From: Aquabacter sp965279295
GTDB lineage: Bacteria > Pseudomonadota > Alphaproteobacteria > Rhizobiales > Xanthobacteraceae
Strand: one strand, 5' to 3'
DNA: 64,000 bases
Assembly: GCA_965279295.1 (NCBI GenBank)
Contig: CBDIHQ010000014.1
Below, piece by piece: positions 8,436 through 17,800 of this stretch (within the stretch, counting starts at the first letter, position 1; the number at the start of each line of letters is the position of its first letter). The position numbers were made by a program, and so were the translations under genes. The notes under the pieces were generated by a model. The model worked only from the letters and a program-made list of their open reading frames with translations, was not told where the DNA came from and did no database searches.

Positions 8436-8464
8436 TGCATCCGCCCGCCGTCTCGCTGTGTAAC
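8436..8464 (+). promoter_or_regulatory. Predicted ECF promoter of the DUF4394 gene
   Basis: TGCATCC, 16 bases, then TGTAAC, 47 bases upstream of the ATG at 8511. It is the plus-strand twin of the motif at 8353-8381. Two matching promoters facing away from each other between a sigma factor and its neighbour indicate a shared regulon. Confidence 0.65.
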
Positions 8465-8510
8465 CCCTTTGACCGGCGAACAGGCCGGCATCATTTCGGG
8501 AGACACGAAC

Positions 8511-9290
8511 ATGCTGAGACAGACCCTGATCGCTTCGCTGCTCGCCACCGTGGCTGTCGCCGGCGCACGCGCCGAAACCGTCGCGGCCCTGGTGGGCGAC
8601 GATACCATCGCCATCGTCGATACCAGCGCCAAGAAGGTTGAGAAGACCTGGAAGATCACCGGCATTTCCGGCAAGGTCGTGGGCATCGACGTGCGCCCCG
8701 CCGACGGGATGCTCTATGCGGTGATCGACGACGGCGCCGTGGTCACGGTAGACACCGCCACGGGCAAGGCCACGCAGAAGTCCAAGCTGGAAAGCATGCT
8801 GCCGGCCGGCGTGATGGCGACGGTGGACTTCAACCCGGTGGCCGACCGCCTGCGCATCATGGGCAGCGACGGCACCAATCTCCGCGCCAATGTGGATGAC
8901 GGCAAGGTCACGCGCGACGGCAATCTCAACTTCGCCGGCACCGATGCCATGAAGGAGATGAAGCCCAGCGTGGTCGCCGGCGCCTACACAAATTCCATGA
9001 AGGGCGCGAAGGAAACCGCCTTGTTCGACATCGACGCCACCGGCACGGTGCTGAAGCAGGCCCCGCCGAATGACGGCGTGCTCAACACGGTCGGCAAGCT
9101 CGGCATGTCCGGCACCGGCGCGGCGTTCGATATCGTCTCGGACGGCAATGGCGGTAATTCCGCGTGGTTGATGTCCGGCGACACGCTCTACAGCGTCGAT
9201 CTCGCCACCGGCAAGGGCACGGCCGCTGCCAAGATCACCGGCGTGAAGGGCACCGTCCGCGACATCGCGGTGCTGCCGAAGGCCATGTGA
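8511..9290 (+). CDS. Secreted DUF4394 domain protein
   Basis: A 259-residue protein with a Sec signal peptide (MLRQTLIASLLATVAVAGARA, cleavage after ARA near residue 21). The mature protein has repeated four-stranded, propeller-like motifs (VAALVGDDTIAIVDTSAKKV; GAVVTVDTATGKAT; DRLRIMGSDGTNLRANVDDG) characteristic of DUF4394. A longer open frame extends upstream, but the ATG at 8511 has GGGAGA upstream and a clean signal peptide. It is probably periplasmic. It is divergent from an ECF sigma/anti-sigma pair, an association often seen for this family, and probably belongs to that regulon. The biochemical role is unknown. Confidence 0.88.
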   Translation: MLRQTLIASLLATVAVAGARAETVAALVGDDTIAIVDTSAKKVEKTWKITGISGKVVGIDVRPADGMLYAVIDDGAVVTVDTATGKATQKSKLESMLPAGVMATVDFNPVADRLRIMGSDGTNLRANVDDGKVTRDGNLNFAGTDAMKEMKPSVVAGAYTNSMKGAKETALFDIDATGTVLKQAPPNDGVLNTVGKLGMSGTGAAFDIVSDGNGGNSAWLMSGDTLYSVDLATGKGTAAAKITGVKGTVRDIAVLPKAM

Positions 9291-9339
9291 TCCTTCTGTT
9301 GCCAGCTCTGCGCGGGCGCATTCTCTAGCGCACCGCAGC

Positions 9340-9440
9340 CCCCCTCCCTAGCCCTCCCCCGCAAGCGGGAGAGGGGACGCACTCACCGCCAGACCAACGC
9401 GAAAGCCCTCTCCCGCCTGCGGGGGAGGGTTGGGAGGGGG
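9340..9440. repeat. REP-like palindromes, facing pair
   Basis: Two copies of the GC-rich palindromic element lie in opposite orientation: CCCTCCCCCGCAAGCGGGAG then AGGG at about 9352-9376, and CCCTCTCCCGCCTGCGGGGG then AGGG at about 9404-9428. Together they could fold into a long hairpin between the DUF4394 gene and the GH13 gene, where they may also terminate transcription. The rest of the 270-bp gap shows nothing else. Confidence 0.6.
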
Positions 9441-9560
9441 CATTGCGGGGGCCTGGAGCGACCCACCCCCGTTCCTTCTTCCCACCCCGCAGGAACCCTT
9501 CGCGGAACCCTGGCCCGCCCCGCCGTGTTGCCCGTTGCGGCGCAACACAGGGAGCGGTTC

Positions 9561-11333
9561 ATGATCAACGACCTCTGGTACAAGAACGCTGTTCTTTACT
9601 CGCTGAATGTCGGGACCTTCATGGATTCCAACGGCGATGGCATCGGCGACTTCCCCGGCCTGATGCGCCGGCTGGATTATCTCCAGGGCCTCGGGGTCAA
9701 TGCCGTCTGGCTCGCCCCGTTCCAGGCCTCGCCCTGCCGCGACGACGGCTACGACATCTCAGACTATTACAGCGTCGATCCGCGCTACGGCACTCTGGGC
9801 GACTTCGTGGAATTCACCCACGCCGCCAAGCAGCGCGGCATGCGGGTGCTGATCGATCTGGTGGTGAACCACACCTCCGACGAACACCCCTGGTTCAGGC
9901 AGGCCTGCGCCGATCCCGCCTCGCAATATCGCGACTGGTATGTCTGGTCGAAGACCAAGCCCAAAAACGCCGAAGAGGGCATGGTGTTTCCCGGCGTGCA
10001 AAAGTCCACATGGACCCTCAATAAACAGGCCGGTGCCTATTATTTCCACCGCTTTTACGATTTCCAGCCGGACCTCAACACGCAGAACCCGCAGGTGGTG
10101 GCGGAAATCCTGAAGATCATGGGGTTCTGGATCGAGCTTGGAGTCTCCGGCTTCCGCATGGATGCCGTGCCGTTCGTGATCGCCGAGAAGGGCGCGGACG
10201 TGAAGAAGGCGAAGGAACGCTTCGACCTGCTGCGGACCTTTCGCGAATTTCTGCAATGGCGCCAGGGCGATTGCATCGTGCTGGCCGAAGCCAACGTGCT
10301 GCCGGAGGTGAACTTCGACTATTTCGGCGCCGACGGCGACCGCATGCACATGATGTTCAATTTCCAGGTCAACCAGTCCTCCTTCTATGCACTGGCCTCT
10401 GGCGACGCCGGCCCGCTGAAGGCTGCGATGACGGCAACGAAGGGGCGCCCGGCCACCGCCCAATGGGGCCAGTTCTTGCGCAATCACGATGAGCTGGATC
10501 TCGGCCGCCTGAAGCCGGACGAGCAGAAGAAGGTGTTCGCGGAATTCGGCCCCGAGAAGGACATGCAGCTTTACGACCGGGGCATCCGCCGCCGCCTCGC
10601 GCCCATGCTGGACGGCGACCGGGAACGGCTGGAACTGGCCTATTCCATGATGTTCTCGCTGCCGGGCACGCCGGTGCTGCGCTATGGCGACGAGATCGCC
10701 ATGGGCGACGACCTCACCCTGCCGGAACGCAACGGCGCCCGCACGCCCATGCAGTGGTCCGCCGAGCCGCAGGCCGGCTTCACCCGAGGCGACACGCCGC
10801 TGCTGCCGGTGATCTCAGAGGGACCCTACGGGTTCAAGCATGTGAACGTCGCCGAGCAGCGGCGCCAGCCCAACTCCTTCCTCAACTGGATGGAACGCAT
10901 GATCCGCATGCGCAAGGAAATGCCGGAGATCGGCTGGGGCGACTTCACCATCCTGGATACCGGGCACCCCTCGGTTCTGGCCATACGCTACGACTGGCGC
11001 AACAACGGCGTCTTACTGGTGCACAATTTCGCCCATGCGCCGCTTGAGGTGGAGATCAAGGTCGGTAATGAGCCGGAGGCGAACTCGCTGATCGAGGTGC
11101 GCTCCGACGATCATTCCACCGCGGGCAAGAACGGTCGCCATCGCCTGTGCCTGCAAGGCTATGGCTATCGCTGGTACCGGATCGGCGGCCTGGATTATCT
11201 CCTCAAGCGCAGCGACATCGGCATCCCAGAAGGCGACTGGGCCTGCGGCCCCCAGCGCCCCGCGAAGATCGGTGGCCCCGTGCCGGGATCAAGCGGCGCC
11301 CCAAAGCGTCCGCGCAAGCCTGTGAAGGTGTGA
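9561..11333 (+). CDS. GH13 alpha-amylase/trehalose synthase-like enzyme
   Basis: A 590-residue protein with the full catalytic (beta/alpha)8 barrel of glycoside hydrolase family 13. The nucleophile is D201 in GFRMDAVPF, the acid/base is E243 in VLAEANVLPE, and the transition-state Asp is D310 in FLRNHDELDL. Region I is DLVVNHTSDEHPWF. The opening (WYKNAVLYSLNVGTFMDSNG) and overall order resemble maltose/trehalose-interconverting enzymes, but the protein is shorter than TreS fused to maltokinase, and no partner gene is adjacent. ATG 9561 was chosen (GGGAGCGG upstream). No signal peptide, so it is probably cytoplasmic. The C-terminus is Lys/Pro-rich. Substrate specificity is uncertain. Confidence 0.85.
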   Translation: MINDLWYKNAVLYSLNVGTFMDSNGDGIGDFPGLMRRLDYLQGLGVNAVWLAPFQASPCRDDGYDISDYYSVDPRYGTLGDFVEFTHAAKQRGMRVLIDLVVNHTSDEHPWFRQACADPASQYRDWYVWSKTKPKNAEEGMVFPGVQKSTWTLNKQAGAYYFHRFYDFQPDLNTQNPQVVAEILKIMGFWIELGVSGFRMDAVPFVIAEKGADVKKAKERFDLLRTFREFLQWRQGDCIVLAEANVLPEVNFDYFGADGDRMHMMFNFQVNQSSFYALASGDAGPLKAAMTATKGRPATAQWGQFLRNHDELDLGRLKPDEQKKVFAEFGPEKDMQLYDRGIRRRLAPMLDGDRERLELAYSMMFSLPGTPVLRYGDEIAMGDDLTLPERNGARTPMQWSAEPQAGFTRGDTPLLPVISEGPYGFKHVNVAEQRRQPNSFLNWMERMIRMRKEMPEIGWGDFTILDTGHPSVLAIRYDWRNNGVLLVHNFAHAPLEVEIKVGNEPEANSLIEVRSDDHSTAGKNGRHRLCLQGYGYRWYRIGGLDYLLKRSDIGIPEGDWACGPQRPAKIGGPVPGSSGAPKRPRKPVKV

Positions 11334-11449
11334 GGGGAATTGACCACGCTTGCCATCGCCTCTCCCGCAAGCGAGATCTCTGGAAGACTGGTTTTTTCTT
11401 TGATTTATGATTCACTTCCGCGCCAACGGGAGTGGATGGGATTTAGCAG

Positions 11450-11914
11450 TTGAGCTTTGCGGATGGATTTCTTGCAGCGGGACTTGGGCGCAATGGGCGG
11501 CTGGAGCGCATCCTGGCTCTGATCGAGTGTAGCCGCCGTCTAGCGCCGGCCAAGGCGGTGGAGAGCGAGGTCGCGGACGATGTGGTGCTGGGCGACGAGG
11601 GCGCGGTCTACGCCGATAAGGCCTATGACAAGCATGCGCGCCGTGCAGAGCTGAAGATCCCCGACATCAAGGACCGCATGCAGCATCGCCGCAACAAGCA
11701 CCAAGCGGCGCTGCCGCATTGGCAGAGGGTGCGCAACCGGCTGATCGGGCGCATCCTCGGGCGGACATTCGCGGTCCTCAAAGGGCATTGGGCTGCGGCG
11801 CATGCGCTATTGAGGCCTTACAGAAGGCGCTTTCCACCTCCACCTCATTGCCATCGCCTACAACCTGCGCACAGCGCGCTGCGCGCATTGCCTGATGCGA
11901 GCACCAGCAACGTG
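11450..11914 (+). pseudogene. IS5-family transposase remnant with internal deletion
   Basis: The frame opens with FADGFLAAGLGRNGRLERIL, the usual N-terminus of one IS5-group transposase. It then jumps to the C-terminal catalytic part (VYADKAYDKHARRAELKIPD; HRRNKHQAALPHWQRVRNRL). About 150 or more central residues are missing, including the first part of the DDE domain, and the C-terminal end is frameshifted after KGHWAAAHAL. It is therefore non-functional. It lies between the GH13 gene and ggt; the following 200 bp to ggt contain a degenerate REP-like copy near 12018-12045. Terminal inverted repeats are not recognisable. Confidence 0.75.
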
Positions 11915-12117
11915 CCTATCCCCTACGGAAAATCCGCCTGCCGCCTCAGCCCCCGGCTCCGTGGCGGGGGATACACCCCTATGACGTCCGCACAAACACC
12001 AGCCGCCAGCGCAAGCCAACCTTTCGCAAGCAGGAGAGGGAATAACGCAACGGTCCCCGAAGGGCTGAGGCGATCATCACATTCCAAGGCATCGGGCCTT
12101 CCGCGACGGTTTTCCTC

Positions 12118-13884
12118 ATGACGTGTTTCAGCGCCATCCTCCATTTCGTCCGCGTGGCGGTCATCCTGCTCGCCTCAAGCCTCCAGGCTTTTGCCGTCTC
12201 GCCGGTTCCGGTCGAGGGGCGAGACGGCATGGTGGTGAGCGAGCAGGCGCTGGCGGCGAAGGTAGGGGCGGATATCCTGCGCCAGGGCGGGAATGCGGTG
12301 GATGCCGCCGTGGCCATGGGCTACGCGCTCGCCGTGGTCCATCCCTGCTGCGGCAATCTCGGCGGCGGCGGATACATGGTGGTGCGGCAGGCAGACGGCA
12401 CTGCAAATTTCATCGATTTCCGCGAGACCGCTCCGGGCGCGGCCCGGCCCGGCATGTATCTCGACGGAAATGGCAACATCATCCCCGGTGCCAGCCTCAG
12501 GGGGTGGCGGGCGGTGGCCGTGCCGGGCACGGTGCTCGGGCTCGACACGGCGCTTGAGCGGTGGGGTTCGATGTCCCGCGCACAAGTCATGGCGCCCGCC
12601 ATCGCGCTGGCACGAGAGGGCTTCCTGCTCTCGCCCGGCGATGCCGCCATCCTCAGGACGGGAACGGCGGATTTTCGCGCCAATCTGGTTCTCGCGGCGA
12701 TTTTCCTCCGCAATGACGAGCCGCTGAAAGCCGGTGACCGTCTGGTCCAGAGCGACCTCGCGCAGACCCTGTCCAGCATTGCTACGCAGGGGCCTTCCGC
12801 CTTCTATGCGGGGGAATTTCCGCGCCGCGTCGCCGCCGCGAGCACGGCGGCGGGGGGCATACTGGGCGAAAAGGATTTCAACGATTATGCGGTGCGGGTC
12901 GGGCCGCCGCTGCGCTGTGCCTATCGCGGCTACGAACTCCTCACCGCTGCGCCCTCCAGCGCGGGAGGCACCGCGATCTGCGAGATATTGAGCGTCCTCG
13001 AAGGCTACAAGCTTACCGGTACCCACGGCGCGGCGGATACGGTCCATCTCATGGCGGAGGCCATGCGCCACGCCTTCATCGATCGCAATTCCGTGCTGAT
13101 CGATCCGGCCTTTGGCACAAATCCGCTGGATCGGCTTCTGTCAAAGGATTATGCGGCGGCGATCCGCGCCCGCATCGACCCGCAGCGGGCGGCGGCCTCA
13201 TCGCAGGACGACATGGGCGCCGCACCCCACGAGGGCACCGAAACCACGCATTATTCGGTCGCGGATGCGGCGGGGAATACGGTTGCCGTCACGACCTCGC
13301 TCAACGCCTATTTCGGGGCGCGGGTGATGGCACCGGACACCGGGGTTTTCCTCAACGACACCATGGATGATTTCACCACCAAGATCGGCACCGGCAATGC
13401 CTTCGGCTTGGTCCAGGGTGCGCGCAACGCCATCGCACCCGGCAAGCGGCCGCTCTCCTCCATGAGCCCGACCATCGTCCTGCAAGCGGGCAAGCCTTTC
13501 CTCGTGCTGGGGTCTCCGGGCGGCTCGCGCATCATCTCAGCGGTGGTTCAGACCATCGTCAACGTCATCGACCACGGCATGAACATCCAGGAAGCGGTGG
13601 ACACCCCGCGCATCCACCACCAATGGCTGCCGAACGTGATCTACGCGGAGCCCTATGCGCTGTCGCCCGATACGGTGCGCCTGCTCAGGGAGAAGGGGCA
13701 CGAGGTGGTGGTGCAGCGGCCCTGGAGCGCCGTGGAGGCCATTCAATTTCCAAGGCCCGGCGTCCACAGCCAGCAGCATCCCGGGTCCGGAGCCGACACC
13801 TTGCGGCTCTGGAGCCCGGCGCCCGATACGATCTACGGCGCCAACGACAACCGCCGGCCGGCGGGCGCCGCGATCGCTCCGTAA
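12118..13884 (+). CDS. ggt: Gamma-glutamyltransferase
   Basis: A 588-residue Ntn-hydrolase proenzyme with a signal peptide (VRVAVILLASSLQAFA, cleavage near residue 26), so periplasmic. The large subunit begins GMVVSEQALAAKVGADILRQ and contains GNAVDAAVAMGYALAVVHPC. Autocleavage should occur before T376, the first Thr of TTHYSV, which becomes the N-terminal nucleophile of the small subunit. The glycine motif PGGSRII follows near residue 460. The enzyme transfers or hydrolyses the gamma-glutamyl group of glutathione and similar peptides. The length matches the family. It stands alone, downstream of IS debris. Confidence 0.95.
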   Translation: MTCFSAILHFVRVAVILLASSLQAFAVSPVPVEGRDGMVVSEQALAAKVGADILRQGGNAVDAAVAMGYALAVVHPCCGNLGGGGYMVVRQADGTANFIDFRETAPGAARPGMYLDGNGNIIPGASLRGWRAVAVPGTVLGLDTALERWGSMSRAQVMAPAIALAREGFLLSPGDAAILRTGTADFRANLVLAAIFLRNDEPLKAGDRLVQSDLAQTLSSIATQGPSAFYAGEFPRRVAAASTAAGGILGEKDFNDYAVRVGPPLRCAYRGYELLTAAPSSAGGTAICEILSVLEGYKLTGTHGAADTVHLMAEAMRHAFIDRNSVLIDPAFGTNPLDRLLSKDYAAAIRARIDPQRAAASSQDDMGAAPHEGTETTHYSVADAAGNTVAVTTSLNAYFGARVMAPDTGVFLNDTMDDFTTKIGTGNAFGLVQGARNAIAPGKRPLSSMSPTIVLQAGKPFLVLGSPGGSRIISAVVQTIVNVIDHGMNIQEAVDTPRIHHQWLPNVIYAEPYALSPDTVRLLREKGHEVVVQRPWSAVEAIQFPRPGVHSQQHPGSGADTLRLWSPAPDTIYGANDNRRPAGAAIAP

Positions 13885-13897
13885 TCTAAGGCCGGTT

Positions 13898-14371
13898 TCA
13901 ACCGCGCCGGGCCGCCTCAATCACCGCGACGTCGATCTTCCCCATCTCCATCATCGCCGCGAATGCTCGCTTGGCTTCGTCGCCGCCGGCCGCCAGCGCC
14001 TCCATCAGCACACGCGGCGTGATCTGCCAGGATATGCCCCATTTGTCCTTGCACCAGCCGCAGGCGCTCTCCTGCCCGCCATTGCCGACGATGGCGTTCC
14101 AGTATCGATCGGTCTCTTCCTGGCTATCGGTGGAGATCTGGAACGAGAAGGCTTCGGTGTGCTTGAAGGCGGGACCCCCGTTGAGGCCGAGGCACGCGAC
14201 GCCGGCCACCGTGAACGCGACGGTGAGCACATCCCCCTGCTTGCCGGAGGGAAAATCACCGGGCGCACGGTGGACGGCGCTCACGGCGCTGTCGGGAAAG
14301 GTCTCGGCATAAAAGCGGGCCGCAGCCTCGGCGTCTTTGTCATACCAGACGCAGATCGTGTTCTTTGCCAT
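13898..14371 (-). CDS. VOC/PhnB-like protein
   Basis: A 157-residue protein of the PhnB-like branch of the vicinal oxygen chelate superfamily (often misnamed 3-demethylubiquinone methyltransferase). Visible signatures are CVWYDKDAEAAARFYAETFP, AFTVAGVACLGLNGGPAFKH, DSQEETDRYWNAIVGNGGQE and CGWCKDKWGISWQITPRVLM. The open frame extends further upstream, but AGAGGAA precedes the ATG at 14371 and homologous proteins start there. It is convergent with ggt and separated from it by 13 bp. The substrate is unknown. Confidence 0.9.
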   Translation of the reverse strand: MAKNTICVWYDKDAEAAARFYAETFPDSAVSAVHRAPGDFPSGKQGDVLTVAFTVAGVACLGLNGGPAFKHTEAFSFQISTDSQEETDRYWNAIVGNGGQESACGWCKDKWGISWQITPRVLMEALAAGGDEAKRAFAAMMEMGKIDVAVIEAARRG

Positions 14372-14778
14372 GGGTGTTCCTCTAAGTCCGGCTTCATCTG
14401 ATTGGACCCATCGCGGCCCAGCGAAGGCAAGAGCACGGCCTTTGCCATCCGTTGAGACGAGGACGTCCCAGTCCGGCTCATGCCGACATGTCCGATGAAA
14501 AGAGACGCCCAAGTGAGGTCGGAAACGATCTCGGCGCCGCATGGTCGGCGGGATCAATAATTGCGTCAGCAATAATAAAAGGTTCTGTTCCGAGAACGGT
14601 CGCGCTTCCTGTCTGGTCCGCTCAAGGGCAAGACGAACGTCAAAGCGGCCTCAAGTCCGGCGATACGCCAATCGCTATACAGAAAAAGAAATGAGACGAT
14701 TAAGTGTTTGGTTTATTATTGGTCGCAAGCGTCTCAAAATTTGCGGGTCATGAGACGATAATTGTATCGGCTGTTTGC

Positions 14779-14808
14779 CAGACCCGCCGTGTTTCCACGG
14801 CGGGTCTG
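14779..14808 (-). terminator. Terminator hairpin downstream of the giant autotransporter
   Basis: CAGACCCGCCGTG and CACGGCGGGTCTG form a perfect 13-bp stem with a 4-base loop, 23 bp beyond the autotransporter stop codon on the minus strand. No strong T-run follows, so this may be an attenuated or bidirectional terminator. Confidence 0.65.
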
Positions 14809-14830
14809 TATTGAGATTGTGTCGCCCCGC

Positions 14831-17800
14831 TCAGAACTTGAGTGAGAACTGGGCGGTGAAGGCGTTCTGGGAGGCGTCGCCGGCGAGTTGGCCGGTGTAG
14901 TTGACCTGCAAGGTGGCAAGGTCGGAGAGGGCGTAGGCGAGGCCCGCGCCCAGCAGCAGGGTGTTTTCGGCGATCGGCACGCCGGAGATGGCGAACGGCG
15001 TCGCGCCGCTCTGGAACAACATGGTGGCGGTCGGCGTGGTGTCGCCGAAGGCGTGCTGCCAGCCCAGAGTGGCGCTCGGCGTCAGGGTCCGCCCGCCCAG
15101 CGACAGCGAGGTCGCCGCGCGGATGCCCAGCGTGGTGTAGAGCGTGTTCTGGCTGTCGGTGCTCACGTTCAGCCCCGCGCCGTTGCTGGCAAGGCCGCTC
15201 TCGGCGAGGTTTCCGCCCGAGATGTTGAGATAGGCCAGGCCCGCGAACGGCTCGAACGCATAGGCGCCGATGTTGAAGTCGTAGCCCACCTCGCCGAACA
15301 CCTGCGTCGTGCCCAGCGTGTAGCCGGCGCTGGTCGACCCCGAGAAGCCGGGGAACACGATCGAGCGCGACACGCTGATGTCGTGCCAGGTGTAGGACGC
15401 TCCGCCGCGCAGCGCCCACGCCCCGAACTGCCCGCCGGCATAGAACCCGATGTCGTAATTATCCATCGTGCCCGAGGAGTTGCGGGCGTCGACGTCGAAC
15501 TGGGTCTGGCTGAACCCGGCCACCACGCCGGCCCGCACATTGTCCAGCACGCTGACGTCGAGACCGGCGAAGAACCCGCCCACCGTGCTGGAGATCGAGG
15601 CCGCATTGGTGTTGCCGAAGGCATTGCCCCAGCCGCCGTAGCCCTGCATCCACAGCGTCGGGGTCAGGTCCTGGCTCAGCTTGGTGTTGGCCGGGCCCGC
15701 CGCCTGCGCCGCATAGCTCAGCGCGGAAGCGCCCTGCGGCGTCACCGACTGGCGCAGCCGAGCGCCGACCGCATCCCTGAGATACGTGGATTCCTGCTGG
15801 ATCACCGTGTTGATCGAGGGATAGATCTCGCCGGTGAGCTGGTTGAACGCCGCCGGCACCTCGTTCGCCGCCAGCCCGAAGATCGCCTCGAACACCGGGC
15901 TTCCCGCGCCCAGCGCCTGCGCCGCCACAGCCACGTTGGCCTGGTTCGGCGTCTGCGCGTATTCCACGAAGTCGATGCCGGTATAGGTCAGCGTCAGGTA
16001 GACGTTGGTGGCGTCATAGGTCAGCTGCGGCGTCAGGAACGCGAAGTTGGAGGTCACGTCCTCGCTGAACGTGCCGCTCACCCCGCCCGCGGCGGTCAGG
16101 ATGGTGATCTGGCTCAGCGCGGGATAGCGCCCGTATTCCGCCAGAACCTCGACATGGGCGCTGGAGGACAGGGTCGCGGTGCCGGTGGCGATGATCAGGT
16201 CGTGGGCCCCCGCCGTGTTCACATCGACCGCATAGACCGAGCCGGCGTTGAAGGTCACCGCCCCGTTGACCGTCAGGGTGCCCGGCGAGTAGCCCGGCGC
16301 CGCCGTGCCGCCGGTGTTCACCGTCAGTCCGCCGATGGTCGCCGTCCCGCCCAGCACGCCGCCCGCGTTCACCGTGAACGGCGAGACCGTGGTTGAGCCC
16401 GCCTGGAGCTGCACAAAGCTGTTGTCGACCGCCACCGGGCCCTGGTAGGGCGCGGAGAACTCAACCGTGCCCCCGCCGGTGAAGGTCACCTGGCCGGCGC
16501 CGGTGATCGCACCGGTGAAGGCATAGGTGTCGGAGCGGTTGAACACCAGGTTGGCATTGTTCACCACGTCGCCGACGATCGCACCCGTCTCGCCGCCATT
16601 GCCGATCTGCAGCGTGCCCGCCGAGATCGTCGTGACGCCGCTATAGGTGTTGGCGCCGGTCAGGATCAGCAGACCATCCCCGGTCTTGGTCAGGCCGCCC
16701 GTGCCGCCCACCACGCCCGACAGGGTCAGCGCCTGGCTGGCATCGACCTCGAACGTGCCGACGCTCGCCGCCAGCGTCACGCTGTTGCCATAGGCGAAGC
16801 TGCCGCTGGCGCGCAGCACGCCGGTGCCGCCCACCGTCAGGGCGCCGGTGCCGAGCGCCGATGCGCTCGTCACCTGGAGCGTGCCCTGGTTGATGCTGGT
16901 GCCGCCGGAATAGGTGTTGGTCCCGGTCAGCGCCAGCGTGCCGGCGCCGGTCTTCAGCACCGAACCGGTGCCCGAGATCACGCCGGCAAAGCTGGTATCG
17001 TCGCTCCGGTTGAACACCAGGGCGGCGTTGTTGACGATGTCGCCCAGCACCGCGCCCGAGGTGCCGCCGTCGCCCAGCTGCAACGTGCCGCCGGAGATCG
17101 TGGTGCCGCCGGTATAGCTGTTGGCGCCGGTCAGGATCAGCGTGCCGAAGTCCGCCTTCTCAAGACCGGCCACGCCGGTCAGCACGCTCTGGATCGTGGC
17201 AACGGTCGAGGCGCCACTTTCCGTCCCGTCGCCGACCCGGATCACCGGCGCACCGCCGGTCAGCGCGATCGGACCCCCGGTCACCACATAGCCGGTTTCC
17301 ACGAACTGCATGCCGATGGCCATGACAGGGCCATCGGTGGTGTCCACCGTCACCGTGCCGGCCGCGCCCTGGAACACCGCGAACCCGCCGTTCCACGCCC
17401 GCGGAATGGTCCCGCTGGCATTGATCCAGTTGGTCTGGCTGCCCGCGGTCCAGGTTCCCGTGCCGCCCAGCACGCTCTGGGTCGGCGTCGTGTTCGACCC
17501 GTTCCAGAACAGGATCGGGCTGTCGGGGCCTTCCACGAACAGGTTCACCTGCCCCTGGATGCTCGACTGGATGCCGCCCGACAGACCGCCCGAGAGCGCG
17601 CCGACCTCCATCCCGTTGTCGGTCAGCGTCCCGCCATAGGTCATGATGCGGTAGATGCCGATCCCGAACCCGGGCGTCGGCGTCACGTTCAGCGTGCCGT
17701 CCAGCGTCACATTGCCGGCCACCGTGAACACCGTGGTCGCCTCGCTCGGCGCCCCCAGCGTCACGTTCACGTTCGACCCGCCCTGCAGGTCCAGCGCGCC

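Noticed and set aside
14888..16396. 502-codon plus-strand frame inside the autotransporter gene
   Set aside because: Composition is Arg/Gly/Ala repeats mirroring the beta-barrel coding strand; no RBS or family.
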